A stretch of 64,000 nt of DNA from Oncomelania hupensis (GCA_036898135.1 CM072511.1:25525564-25589563), one strand, 5' to 3'; numbered from the stretch's first letter, positions 45,520 through 55,112 are shown. Notes: generated from the sequence alone by a model not told the origin. Numbers and translations: made by a program.

Positions 45520-46395
45520 TTAACTTGATTTTAGTTTATTAGCAAAATATTCTATTTGACTATCAGAAAATATCTGATCGCTGAAATAAAATGCTAACAG
45601 ATCTACGTTGTCTAGGCTAATTTGCGCTATTCTGTCAATAGGATTTGGAACAGGAACAAAAGTTATCTTGGGTGATGAAGTAAATACGGAAAATTGATTT
45701 TCATTTTCTCTTTTTTTCATAAATACTGTAACTCGTCTGGGATCCTCATCTAAATCAACCCAACTTAGAGACACTTGCGGAATTACATTAAAATTTCTCT
45801 GCGTAGGCCTGTGAGCAATTATGTCCAGTACTATCATAGCTGTGCTACCTATCTGTAAAGGAGGCTGCAGAATAACTCTAACATTTTTCCCTGCGGTTTC
45901 ACGCTTATGTAAAACATAGTTGCTTTTTTTGTAGGCTTTGACTTCTATGGTTTCCCGATTGTTTTCATCCGGCACTAGACTAACTAACATAGGCCCGGCG
46001 TTAATAATTTTCTTAAATTTATTGTCTGGTCCCATAAAAGTGTAAGGGCTTTCGCACTTGAATTTAATAAGCCAATCTAATTCTGTGTCTACAGGTGTTA
46101 AAGACCAGGTATTTTCTCGTTTAGTAATAGCATACTTAAAATCGGGATCTACTTTACCGGCATTAAAATCCTTTAGCTGATCGATAGATGGTTTTTCTGG
46201 CAATACTGACGGCGGCACTGCTTCAGGTACTGCCGGCACTACAGGCACTAGCGCTCGTTTATAATATCCATTTTGTGTAAATTCGAAACCGTAAATAGAC
46301 CCAACAATAGCACTAGCATCAAAGTCGATTGTGTCTGCCAAGTCTTTCAATTCAATGGTAGGACAGGTTACTGGAATTTGAGGGCCGATTGACAT
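45520..46395 (-). CDS. Polinton protein of unknown function, possible virion component
   Basis: 291 residues from the ATG at 46395. Mostly predicted beta-rich, with a Pro/Val-rich stretch at ~50-70 (VPVVPAVPEAVPPSVLPEKP). There are no catalytic motifs, no membrane helix and no signal peptide. It is adjacent to, and on the same strand as, the penton-like gene (19 bp between them). The cluster of capsid-related genes suggests a structural role, but this is guilt by association. I do not recognise the family. Confidence 0.7.
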   Translation of the reverse strand: MSIGPQIPVTCPTIELKDLADTIDFDASAIVGSIYGFEFTQNGYYKRALVPVVPAVPEAVPPSVLPEKPSIDQLKDFNAGKVDPDFKYAITKRENTWSLTPVDTELDWLIKFKCESPYTFMGPDNKFKKIINAGPMLVSLVPDENNRETIEVKAYKKSNYVLHKRETAGKNVRVILQPPLQIGSTAMIVLDIIAHRPTQRNFNVIPQVSLSWVDLDEDPRRVTVFMKKRENENQFSVFTSSPKITFVPVPNPIDRIAQISLDNVDLLAFYFSDQIFSDSQIEYFANKLKSS

Positions 46396-46414
46396 TGTAT
46401 TTTAAAATTAAACT

Positions 46415-47113
46415 TTATTTTATCTCAAGAATAATTGTAAGATCTTCAAAGTCTACAATTTCGTTGTTTTGGTTAGTTATTTTGAAGCAGAAACTAGTAT
46501 GATAGTCCTGACTTAAGTGGCGTTTTTGAGGCAGAAATTTCAATGAAACTGGATCGCAGTAAGATTCTCTCTGAGTTGAGATTATCCTTAGCAATGTACT
46601 AGGAGTTCCGTTTACTAAGTTTTCCGATGTCTTCAGTTGATGAAGGTACACAAACAATCTATTATTAATTAACAAATTCATAGGGTTTGATCCAATAAAT
46701 CTTATAGAACTGCCGACGGTGCTGGAGCTGTCAGATAAAGATAATTCATTGCCAGGGAAACCTAATATTTCTGCCAGCTTTGGCGCAAGTGTAACGCTGG
46801 TAATGTCTTTATGCTGGTTTTTATGGAAAGTTAAAGTTACTATCAAGTTTGCAGGGTTCATTTTTGCTTCAATCGAATGAGGTTTAAACAATTCTTCAGT
46901 AAGTCTGCAGAAGTCATAATAGCCGCCATGAATAAAGTGCCTTTTTTTATTAATCATTATCCAGTTGTTGTTTAGATCATGACTAATATTTAACCATTTA
47001 ACCGTGTAGAATATTTCATGTAGGATTACGTTAAGGTCCCTGTTTTTGTTGTCAATAGGATGCTGAAGTTCAATGGGCACACCTGATTTTACAGATTCGA
47101 AAGTTACAAACAT
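46415..47113 (-). CDS. Penton-like minor capsid protein (single jelly roll)
   Basis: 232 residues. The pattern matches Polinton minor capsid proteins: an early hydrophobic strand set, then IHGGYYDFCRLTEELF (the G-Y-hydrophobic..L segment), a strand, then LAEILGFPGNELSL (the LGF motif), paired strands with NLLINNRLFVYL, and the C-terminal ITNQNNEIVDFEDLTIILEI, equivalent to the strand set preceding a closing L.L. In Polintons and adintoviruses this protein forms the five-fold vertex. Divergent from the 47135 gene with only 21 bp between the start codons. The reading frame is intact. Confidence 0.85.
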   Translation of the reverse strand: MFVTFESVKSGVPIELQHPIDNKNRDLNVILHEIFYTVKWLNISHDLNNNWIMINKKRHFIHGGYYDFCRLTEELFKPHSIEAKMNPANLIVTLTFHKNQHKDITSVTLAPKLAEILGFPGNELSLSDSSSTVGSSIRFIGSNPMNLLINNRLFVYLHQLKTSENLVNGTPSTLLRIISTQRESYCDPVSLKFLPQKRHLSQDYHTSFCFKITNQNNEIVDFEDLTIILEIK

Positions 47114-47134
47114 ATTTTTTTAATATAATAAAAA
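47114..47134. promoter_or_regulatory. 21-bp divergent intergenic spacer
   Basis: Pure A/T (ATTTTTTTAATATAATAAAAA) between two outward-facing ATGs, 47113 minus and 47135 plus. It is the tightest of three such spacers in the element. Confidence 0.5.
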
Positions 47135-48379
47135 ATGTACGCGCCTTATAAATATAACAAAGCTGCAAAGTATACTACAGGGCCTTATTATTACGAAAAA
47201 GCAGTCGACCTAACCAAGCTGACAATAGCTGTGGCAGCCAACGTCCATTTTGATACTATCCCCCATAATATTTTTGATCATTACCTCAACCCAGACATTA
47301 CGAGCGACTTTTTAGCTAACCAATGGCTAAACAACGGGGGTATGCAGTTCTTTCAGAATCAAATTAATTTTGCCGTGTCATGCGCTACAACTGGTTGCGG
47401 AGTTTCTTACGTTCATCACCTTAATCACCCAGATCCCATGTTGAAGTCTATTTATCTGTTCCATTTGTATTATCAAGTGAGGCGGGTGTTGTCTGAACTT
47501 CAGGCTCCGTTACCTACTGACAAAAACTTTAATCCCTTTAACAACGGCTTTGACAAAAAAGCGTATCAAAGGTTGTGCAATGAATTCGGAATTGATACTA
47601 AAACAGACTTCAGACAAAAACTAGACCTCAATCACGGAATGGGAACTTTATTTAGATACGCTGTAGGTAATTTATACACGGGGCCTTACGTACCTGGATT
47701 TACATCATTTAACCACAACAGCCAGGTTCCTTTACTGTATATCAGACAAAAACAAAGTGCAGCATACAGCACTTTTATATTGGACGCATCAAACGGATTT
47801 ACCCAAAGTGGGGTGGAAAGGCTGAATGAATCTATTCGTACGTATGCGTGGTGCATTCTAGGGTCTCAAGCAGAAACACGAAGTAATATCATTGGGGAGG
47901 GAACTAGCTTCGATGCACAAAAGCAGTTTCTAGCCAACATTGAAGATTCTATTAATTCGGCAGTAGATTTGCCCGCGAGTATTAAAAGATATCAGGACAC
48001 TTTAAAGTATGCTAGATCGAAAGTAGATTACGTAATAGGTTTAGGACTGTATATGTTGCCTTCAGACCTTCAGCTTAGGATAGGAACTATATCAAACTAC
48101 AACAACAATATAGTGATTGCCGACCCTCAGTTTCATATAGGCTACAATCCTACAATAAATACAGTGAACATAGTGAATACAGTGAATACAGCAAATACGG
48201 TATTTACTGCTAGGCCTAATAATGAACCTTTAAGTTCGCCACCACTTCCGAGCCTACCAAGCTTGCCGGAACTGCAAGGCCTGCCAGGCCTGCCGGTAAC
48301 TGATCATGGGGTTTCACGTCTAGCGCTTACAGGGGGTTTATTGTTTGCTGGGTTAATTGGGATTTACTATTTTAAGTAA
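47135..48379 (+). CDS. Large conserved Polinton protein with C-terminal membrane anchor
   Basis: 414 residues. The body carries conserved-looking blocks: QWLNNGGMQFFQNQINFAVSCATTGCGVSYVHHL, FHLYYQVRRVL, RLCNEFGIDT, FILDASNGFTQSGVERLNES, RTYAWCILGSQAETRS, IKRYQDTLKYARSKVDYVIG (shown in separate blocks). The C-terminal ~70 residues contain imperfect repeats (NTVNIVNTVNTANTV), a Pro/Leu-rich linker and one predicted membrane helix (LALTGGLLFAGLIGIYYF). Polintons commonly encode this protein and its function is not known to me. Its 3' end overlaps the 3' end of the opposite-strand gene by 27 bp. Confidence 0.82.
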   Translation: MYAPYKYNKAAKYTTGPYYYEKAVDLTKLTIAVAANVHFDTIPHNIFDHYLNPDITSDFLANQWLNNGGMQFFQNQINFAVSCATTGCGVSYVHHLNHPDPMLKSIYLFHLYYQVRRVLSELQAPLPTDKNFNPFNNGFDKKAYQRLCNEFGIDTKTDFRQKLDLNHGMGTLFRYAVGNLYTGPYVPGFTSFNHNSQVPLLYIRQKQSAAYSTFILDASNGFTQSGVERLNESIRTYAWCILGSQAETRSNIIGEGTSFDAQKQFLANIEDSINSAVDLPASIKRYQDTLKYARSKVDYVIGLGLYMLPSDLQLRIGTISNYNNNIVIADPQFHIGYNPTINTVNIVNTVNTANTVFTARPNNEPLSSPPLPSLPSLPELQGLPGLPVTDHGVSRLALTGGLLFAGLIGIYYFK

Positions 48380-49639
48380 CCAGAGTAATATTATTATAAA
48401 CAAAGACCACAGATGCTCAGACGCCCAAACCACAACTTTAGAAGCAGTATTAAATATCCATGAAAATACAGAACCTAATATTCCTGGAAGTGCGTCTACA
48501 AGTTTGTCACCTAAGCGTTTCAATAAGTTAGCTATGCTTTGTAACGTCTTTTTAATCCAGTCTTTAACCGGACTACCGCCAGGTCCACCAGGTACGCCAG
48601 GTCCGCCACCAATGCCTACGGTTCTAGTCAGTGCTAAGACTAGTGTGCTTATTGTCATCCCAACAGCTGTAAGAATGCTAAATATTGTAACACCTTGCTC
48701 TCTGAACAGTGTTTGAATTCTTTCTGCAAGTGTAGTGTCTTCGTGTAAAATTTTATGCACCGTTTCTTTTATTCTGGCAAAATTAGTTATTAATTTTTCT
48801 CTGTTTATGGATAAGGCTTCTAGCCTTGCAGCGCGTTCTGTGTAAAGGTCTGCGAGCCGTTTTTGAATCAACTGTTTTACCTCAATGCTTAAGTTCGCGT
48901 CATCAGCTTCTGCTAGTTTATTTTTTTGTTTTTCTATATGTTTGTCGAGCTCGCCGAGCTTGGCCAAATTCATCATTGTCTCCCCTCTCACAGATTGTAA
49001 AGCTTTATCTAAGCCTTGAAGTTCACGCAGTGGCAATAATGGCGTGTCATTGATAGTTTCCATAACCTGATCAATATTGGTGTCCTCATTTGTTTGTAAG
49101 GTTTTTAAGGTTGTTAATTCTGTATTGACTTGTAACGCAGAACTAGTTAAGTCAGTTAAGTCTTGTAGTTCTATTTCTGAATTTGGTAATGATGCATCTA
49201 TTCGTTGAAGTGAAGCTACTGCTTGGCGATGCAACGCTGGCACTCTATTATCGGAAAGCCCCAATGATCGTATTACAGTCACTGGGAGTTTAGTTTTCAA
49301 AGTAGACCATGCATAAAATTTATCAGGATTCTTTAACATAGTTAACTGTACTCTCACTTTTTTACCGGATACAATAGTGTTTATAAACAAGTGATTATTT
49401 TTGTCTAGTTCGAAGTCGCTGGGACTAACATAATCCGGTAACTCGCGCCCGATGTAATTGTAAAATTTATTGATTTTTCTGGCTTTTTGGGTTTCAGTTA
49501 CTTGACGTAATTCTTCTCCTATACTTAGCCTTGTTTGGCTCATGTCATCTCCTACCATTGAAAGCAGTGTGACGTTGTGGTCTTCATTAGGTTCATCAGG
49601 TTTAAACACTTCATCCGGAGCTTCACCGCCTTCTGCCAT
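48353..49639 (-). CDS. Conserved Polinton coiled-coil protein with hydrophobic C-terminus
   Basis: 428 residues. An acidic start is followed by a folded segment (~50-120), then long helices with coiled-coil character at ~150-290 (EIELQDLTDLTSSALQVN; KHIEKQKNKLAEADDANL; LYTERAARLEALSINREKL). Next come LFREQGVTIFSILTAVGMTI-type hydrophobic residues, a Gly/Pro hinge (IGGGPGVPGGPGG), WIKKTLQSIANLLKRLGDKL and a terminal hydrophobic block ending LLWLLKIVNPN. The REQGVTI/GMTISTLVLAL/GGG/IKK.L arrangement is common in Polintons, function unknown. It is convergent with the 47135 gene (27-bp overlap) and divergent from the capsid gene across 32 bp. Confidence 0.82.
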   Translation of the reverse strand: MAEGGEAPDEVFKPDEPNEDHNVTLLSMVGDDMSQTRLSIGEELRQVTETQKARKINKFYNYIGRELPDYVSPSDFELDKNNHLFINTIVSGKKVRVQLTMLKNPDKFYAWSTLKTKLPVTVIRSLGLSDNRVPALHRQAVASLQRIDASLPNSEIELQDLTDLTSSALQVNTELTTLKTLQTNEDTNIDQVMETINDTPLLPLRELQGLDKALQSVRGETMMNLAKLGELDKHIEKQKNKLAEADDANLSIEVKQLIQKRLADLYTERAARLEALSINREKLITNFARIKETVHKILHEDTTLAERIQTLFREQGVTIFSILTAVGMTISTLVLALTRTVGIGGGPGVPGGPGGSPVKDWIKKTLQSIANLLKRLGDKLVDALPGILGSVFSWIFNTASKVVVWASEHLWSLFIIILLWLLKIVNPN

Positions 49640-49671
49640 TTTTAAATATAATTTTTTTAATCACACTAAAA
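49640..49671. promoter_or_regulatory. 32-bp divergent intergenic spacer before the capsid gene
   Basis: A/T-rich stretch between ATGs at 49639 (minus) and 49672 (plus). It ends CACACTAAAA before the capsid ATG, near-identical to CACTAAAAAT before the 45486 start on the other strand. Confidence 0.5.
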
Positions 49672-50949
49672 ATGCAAAGCTACGGAAACTTGTTAGACCC
49701 TACACGTCGATTGAGGACGCCTTTAGGCATCAAAGGTGAGAAAAGCACAATAATTATTACAAACAATCCAAGCAGCATAGAGCCTAATCAGCTACTGACC
49801 ATAAGATTTCCAAATTTAGGTCCTGATGATGTAATAGTTCCAGGCAGTCCTAAACTAGGATTTAAAATTAGTCTGAATTCTGACGACGATCCTAACAGAA
49901 CCATAGTCAACAATCTAGGTAGAGCTATAATTAAAAGAATGGTTATTAAACTTGATGGGCGAGAAATCCAAAGTATCGATGACGCCGGTGTTTTGTTTTG
50001 TTACACAGATCTGTGGCTGAGTAAATGTGAAAGGGAAGATTTAGTTGGTCAGGGGATTCAAGCCGCCAATGTGGCGAAACTTCGAATCAAAGCTGGTGAT
50101 GCTGTCGCTTCTAACAAAGGTGAAAATGCATTAGCTGCTGTATACAAAAACAGGTTTTATTTTCCACTCGATTTTGAACTGCTACACAGTCATCTGCCAT
50201 TTCATCAAGGTTCATTTAACGACAGGCTTTCTTACGAAATTATTTTCAATGATTATTCTCAAGTAGTAATTAGCTCTGACAATGATGCTAGGTATACAAT
50301 TACAGACATCACGCTTGAATACGAAGTGGTCACTCACGCTGAACTCAGTAGGATGATCAGGGGCCAATATGACAAACTAGCAATTTATTATGATAGGATC
50401 GTTCGCTACAGACAATTTAATAAAGATTTATTAGACGCACTATGGACCATCAACATAAATTCACCTGCTCGAAGTTTTAAAGGTGTACTGTTGTTGTTTG
50501 TGAAAGAATCTAATTACAATCGTGACAGCGAGAATTTTATCAACCCTAATATTTCAAAAGCGTCTGTTGTGATTGAAGGTAAACCTAATCAATTATTCGC
50601 GAATGGAATGATGGGATTTCAACAGTTTGATGAGATTAGGAAAATCTTGGGTGGAGGTAGATTACGGACTGACACTGTGGATTTGATTTCTAAAGATCTT
50701 CATTTGCATGACACACGACTGCAAGATTATCTGGTGAATAAATTTGCGTTGTGGTTAGACTTTCGAACTATACCCACCAATGAACTTCATGGATCTGGAA
50801 GAAGAATTGAAAACGGAACAGATGGTATAACAATTGAATTGCATAGGGAAGCAAGTGCTAGGTCAGAATCAGTTACAGTATACATGTATATTATTATGGA
50901 TGCTCAGCTAAACATTGAAAATGGAAGATTAAAAGATTTAGTATATTAA
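49672..50949 (+). CDS. MCP: Major capsid protein, double jelly roll
   Basis: 425 residues, full length. Landmarks of the Polinton capsid (the PY protein): an N-terminal strand region, IIITNNPSSIEPNQLLTIRF, then PGSPKLGFKI, LGRAIIKRMVIKLDGREIQS, the Y.DLWL..CERE segment, NRFYFPLDFELLHSHLPFHQ, LSYEIIFNDYSQV, the second-barrel ITLEYEVVTHAELSRMIRG, and a C-terminal LHREASARSESVTVYMYII. Such proteins build icosahedral capsids in the PRD1-adenovirus lineage. The frame is intact. The packaging ATPase follows after 2 nt, an arrangement that fits co-expression. Confidence 0.95.
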   Translation: MQSYGNLLDPTRRLRTPLGIKGEKSTIIITNNPSSIEPNQLLTIRFPNLGPDDVIVPGSPKLGFKISLNSDDDPNRTIVNNLGRAIIKRMVIKLDGREIQSIDDAGVLFCYTDLWLSKCEREDLVGQGIQAANVAKLRIKAGDAVASNKGENALAAVYKNRFYFPLDFELLHSHLPFHQGSFNDRLSYEIIFNDYSQVVISSDNDARYTITDITLEYEVVTHAELSRMIRGQYDKLAIYYDRIVRYRQFNKDLLDALWTININSPARSFKGVLLLFVKESNYNRDSENFINPNISKASVVIEGKPNQLFANGMMGFQQFDEIRKILGGGRLRTDTVDLISKDLHLHDTRLQDYLVNKFALWLDFRTIPTNELHGSGRRIENGTDGITIELHREASARSESVTVYMYIIMDAQLNIENGRLKDLVY

Positions 50950-50951
50950 AA

Positions 50952-51563
50952 ATGGCGTCCTTGTTACCGCGTGATCCTCATTGTGGAATGATCGTTGGCA
51001 TGACGTCATGCGGAAAGACTGTCTTTGTTCTGGATTTGTTAGAAAAATATTATGCAGGCCACTTTGATTATATAGTAATTTTTTGCCCCACTATTCAATA
51101 TAATAAAACCTACTTAGATCGTAAGTATGTCTGGACAGATGAAAATATCTTTGTTGTTAATCCCAATGGCAAGCTCAATGAGTATTTAACGTATTTTTAT
51201 AACCTGTTTGAGAATGAGGGTAATACATTATTTCTAATCGATGATTGCGGTGCAGAAAAAGATATTGTATTAAAACGGAACATATTGAGCAAGCTGGCTT
51301 TCAGTGGACGCCATGCAAAAATTTCTTTGTGGATTTTGGCGCAGAAATTTAATTCGATATTAAAGGATTTTAGAGAACAAGTAAAATTCGTGTGCCTGTT
51401 TTATTGCAAAGACCGTGACAGCTTTGATAACTGTTTAAAAGAAAATGACGTAATTGAATCAAAAGAGGAAAGAACTAAATTAAAAGAACAACTAAAGAAA
51501 GGCAAGCACTTAAAATTATTATTAAAAACTGACCAACCAACTGGCTATAAGATACTTACCTAA
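50952..51563 (+). CDS. ATP: A32-like genome-packaging ATPase
   Basis: 203 residues, FtsK/HerA-superfamily packaging ATPase of the poxvirus A32 type. Walker A is GMTSCGKT (16-23), Walker B is LFLIDD (93-98), and the later conserved SLWILAQKF segment (~125-135) fits the sensor/arginine-finger region. It would pump element DNA into the capsid. It starts 2 nt after the capsid stop and is the last gene before the right terminal repeat. Intact. Confidence 0.95.
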   Translation: MASLLPRDPHCGMIVGMTSCGKTVFVLDLLEKYYAGHFDYIVIFCPTIQYNKTYLDRKYVWTDENIFVVNPNGKLNEYLTYFYNLFENEGNTLFLIDDCGAEKDIVLKRNILSKLAFSGRHAKISLWILAQKFNSILKDFREQVKFVCLFYCKDRDSFDNCLKENDVIESKEERTKLKEQLKKGKHLKLLLKTDQPTGYKILT

Positions 51564-51815
51564 GTAAGTTAGTTTCTTTTTTTTAAGTTCTTGTATAATT
51601 TAATTGTTATAAGATAAAAGTTACTTGGTAAAGATCAGTAAGTCATTTTGTAAGTACTTTTTAAATTCTAAAGTCAACTTATAAATAATTATCAAAGTTA
51701 CTTAGCTTAAGTACCTTTAAATTTATCCCCACCCAAATGATCTACTTAGAGAATAGTCTTACAATAATTAAAAGGTAGTGGTGGTCTTTTTTTTTTTTGC
51801 CTAATTGCAGAGCCA
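51564..51815. other. Short A/T-rich right-end spacer of the Polinton
   Basis: 252 bp between the ATPase stop and the right terminal repeat. A/T-rich, with several AAGTTACTT/AAGTAA-type short words in both orientations. No gene seen. Confidence 0.6.
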
Positions 51816-52037
51816 GTGTGTGTACGCCCGTGTTTGTTGTGTGTGTGTCTTAAGGCTGCACGGTGCATGTACCTATCCTATCCTATCCCCTAACTCGGAA
51901 GTCGTAGGGGCACCACATAGAATACATTAAACTAAAGACATTCTTATCTTTATTTTAAGACGCTTAAAAGAGCATATATTATAATTATTCAACATCACGG
52001 AGCGTGTTGTCGGTCATCTCTCCTTTTTCCTCTCTCT
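51816..52037 (-). repeat. Right terminal inverted repeat of the Polinton
   Basis: Inverted copy of 35775-35996 with no mismatch or indel seen over 222 bp. It ends CTCTCTCT at 52037 and is followed by acacc, the same five bases that precede the left end. It also carries the embedded LINE 3'-end fragment (51872-51917, inverted). Confidence 0.95.
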
Positions 52038-52042
52038 ACACC

Positions 52043-53552
52043 TCCCACTGGAATAACTCTAAAAGACGCGTGTTACACGGTATTTATCAATAGTCGATTC
52101 AGCCCAGATGCTTGAATCTTGATAAGTGTAACTATAATTCCTTTATCCGCGCAGCCTGTTCACTCAGAAACAAGGCAGGAGTCGTATAAAGTTTTCCAAC
52201 TTTATTCAGCAAACATTAAAAGCTGCATACAAGATCGCTGTTCGAAAATCACGACAAAGATCTCATTACAAGCAGACAGTGCATTACTTATAAAGCCTCC
52301 CTGCAATCGAGAACAAATTCGAACATTTCAGCATGACGCAATAACACCTAATCAAAATAAAACTCGTCACCGGCACTATGCACTGCCTTACGTCACATGT
52401 TTACGAATCTACACGATTCGACCAGCTTTTACCCATAAGGTCTAGAAGCTTCGATCGATAATAAACTAGTACTTCCAGAAAATTCTCAACCATATCGACC
52501 GACCAAAATTATCAACATTATACAAAGCTTCTTCTAGCAACAACGCAAAATCAAATCAAAGGTAAATGCACGCTATTATTGCATGCTTTGCAAAACAAAA
52601 TGATCGAATCTATCGTGCGCGTCTCAATCGTAAGTCTGCAAGGCAGAAACCACATCACCTCCACTTTCTGTTGGATTAAAAAAAAAAATCTTTGTCTGGT
52701 TATTCAACGCTTTCTGCTGCATGAGACGCCATGTTTACACCACCTTAAACCGGTCACCGATCGCAATTGCAGTCTCGAAAAGTATTCTAAAATTTTTTGA
52801 AAAAAAAAGCAGCACCCCCCCCCCCTTACCCCCACCCCGAGTAGTTTATCATTTACAAAAGTTTTTCTGCGCTCTAATGTATATTCTAACCAACTCTTCA
52901 TACTTCTCAGTCGCTAAAGCTAAGAGGTTAAAAAAAAAAACACACACACAAAAAACACAAGAAAAACCGAACCTTCCTAAATCAGGATTGTAGAAATGAC
53001 TGAAATTGTATGACCATAAGCAGAGGTGGTAGAGAGGTGACGTAAGGTCGGCGACCTCTGCTGCACAGTGTGCAAATGGAGTGCACAACGTTTCTAGATC
53101 TATACTAAGTTAAAATGTTGATAGAAAATAAAACGCGGAATCGCGTCGCGCCAGAAGCGCTGACCAGTCACGACAGATCCCTCCGGCTGCCAGCATAGGC
53201 TGGTAAGAAAGGTCCCTTTCGCTCCATAGGTGAGGTTCGTACTTGCCGACCTGAATTTGCCATTTTATATTACCTGACGTTATTCGCAATGACCTCATCT
53301 AAGAGCTGGGGACCATCTTTCTCTGGAAACCTGGATACTGTTGTAGACTATTCGCTAGCTACCACAATCCCCTTACACCACCCTTCTACCAACATCCATA
53401 TCCACTTATGCGCATGGGCGACAAGCACGATACCAAATCCAAAATCTATATTTTATATTTCCTCTAACTGCGAAAGCTAAAGTGTCATCTATCCCACCTG
53501 TGAGGACTGCACACACACACATATATAGCTTCGTTAATAGTGAACTACTTAC
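52043..53552. other. Calpain intron right of the Polinton
   Basis: Unique A/T-rich sequence with poly-C/poly-A runs near 52805-52950. No gene recognised. Confidence 0.6.
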
Positions 53553-53832
53553 TCAGGGGGTATGTCTGACCCTTGCATGTCACGGACGTTTGCTGTTCTG
53601 TTGACATCAGCTTGTAACCTGGAGGCATTGCCTTCACTCCGCTGAGAGGGCAGGACGAGAAGACCCTGATGAGAAAGTCTTTCTCTTTGCCTGGGTCCAC
53701 CACAGAAGGAACAATGGCGTAGGTACCAGCCGTGACGATATGTCTGTAGGAGCTCTGCAACTCGGGGTTGTAGTTGTTGGTATTTTCTCCCATGATCTCC
53801 ATTACTGCTGTGCTGCCGTTGTCTCCTAAAAC
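53553..53832 (-). CDS. Calpain-like exon, end of first C2L domain
   Basis: 280 nt; acceptor GTACAG, donor GTAAGT. Encodes SSYRHIVTAGTYAIVPSVVD then PGKEKDFLIRVFSS, the G.Y.IVPST..P...G.F.LR.F. signature. Ends one base into a codon. The next exon is 18 kb away across the intron that contains the Polinton. Confidence 0.92.
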
Positions 53833-53867
53833 CTGTACAAAAGCGGATAAATAAACTTTATGTAAGT

Positions 53868-54005
53868 GAAAGAAGAAGAAGAAGAAGAAGAAGAAGAAGA
53901 AGAAGAAGAAGAAGAAGAAAAAGAAGACAAGACGGCAAGCCATGCAAACGTATTTCCAGACACTCACACACAACGCTACAAAAATAGCATTTTCAAACGT
54001 TTCTT

Positions 54006-54075
<70 letters not shown>
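53868..54075. repeat. (GAA)n and (GT)n microsatellites in calpain intron
   Basis: (GAA)n 53868-53922 starts 36 bp from the 53553-53832 exon; (GT)n at 54006-54075. Confidence 0.95.
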
Positions 54076-54077
<2 letters not shown>

Positions 54078-54169
54078 GCGCTGTTCTGTCTAGTTTTCAT
54101 GCTAACTAAAAAAAAATAAAATAATAGCAATGGACAACTGGTCACTCTTTTAACTATGTGTAAGCAAAC

Positions 54170-54450
54170 ATAGGTTTAGTCAATTTGGAGATGCAGAGCA
54201 AAACAGTTTAAAAAATAAAGAAGACCAACCTCAGCGACCTTGACCTCTGAGATAGAGCAAAAACGATGGCACAGTAGGCTATTCCCTAGCCTATGTAATG
54301 TTCCTATGACATTTGGTCAAAATCTCTTTTTAGTAATTCTTGAGATTTTGGAGTGCAGTGGACCGATCAAACAAACTAACAGACTGACCAACCGACATTT
54401 GGCTCGTTCTAGTTCCCGACTACATCAGAATATTTTCAGATAAGTCTAAA
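54170..54450. repeat. Interspersed repeat family E copy
   Basis: CTCAGCGACCTTGACCTCTG, then TCTTGAGATTTTGGAGTGCA, GACCAACCGACATTTGGCTC and ATCAGAATATTTTCAGATAA. In a calpain intron. Confidence 0.7.
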
Positions 54451-54472
54451 ATAGAAAAAAAAAAAATGTTCC

Positions 54473-55035
54473 TATCCTATCCCGTAACTCGAAAGTCGTT
54501 GGGTCACCACAGATGATCGTTTTACCAGCGTACTCCATCTTTCTCTGTCCTCAGCAACCCTCATGGCTTCGATCAGTGTCAAGCCAGTCCATTCTTGAAT
54601 GTTGTCCTCCCACCTCTTTTTCTGTTTCCCTCTTTTTCTGTATCCTTGCACCGTGCCTTGCAGGATGGCCTTTGCAAGGCCTGATGCTCTGGTGACGTGG
54701 TCATACCATCGGAGATTTCGTTTCTTCACCACTGTGAGCATATCATCGTGTTGTCCAATGGCTGGTGTGATAGTCTGTTGGACTTCGTCGTTGGTGATGT
54801 GCTGGGTATAGGAAATGCCCAGAAGTCTTCTGTAGCACCTCATCTCCCTGCTTTGTATTCTTCGTTGTAGGTCTGCTGCGAGGGTCCGTGTTTCGCAAGC
54901 GTATAGGAAGATGGAAATGACAAGGGAGTGCAGCAGCCTTACCTTGGAACGTAGACTGATGATCCTGTCTTTCTAAATGGGCTTTAACCTTGTCAGGGCA
55001 GCAGTTGTTTATGCGACCCTGGAGAGGATTTCCTG
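54473..55035 (-). mobile_element. LINE family A fragment in calpain intron
   Basis: Minus-strand copy from the RSRIAQTTAAL-equivalent region to the tail GGGATAGGA. The C-terminal ~123 codons (MRCYRRLLGISYTQHITNDE...) are open. Lies between two calpain exons. Confidence 0.9.
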
Positions 55036-55112
55036 CCGGGACCCATTGCAAATGTTCCGATGAGATAAAGCAGCTGAAATTAATGACAAATACAATCCAG
55101 AAATATGCTTAC

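Larger units (their letters stand above)
35775..52037 (+). mobile_element. Maverick/Polinton element, nearly complete
   Basis: A 16.3-kb element bounded by 222-bp inverted repeats that read as identical base for base, starting AG and ending CT, with acacc directly flanking both ends (35770-35774 and 52038-52042). It encodes the Polinton core set: DDE integrase, protein-primed PolB, A32-like packaging ATPase, double-jelly-roll major capsid and penton-like minor capsid proteins, plus nine accessory genes. Size, gene content and termini fit Polintons/Mavericks, which integrate with their retroviral-type integrase and replicate with PolB. Identical terminal repeats and mostly open genes suggest a young insertion. 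The target duplication is 5 bp as read, while the family norm is 6. It lies in an intron of the host calpain gene. Defects: PolB is split by a frameshift, and no protease gene is found. Confidence 0.96.

Noticed and set aside
47135..48379. Viral fusion/envelope protein
   Set aside because: Has a C-terminal membrane helix, but no signal peptide, no fusion-peptide pattern and no cysteine framework of known fusogens.
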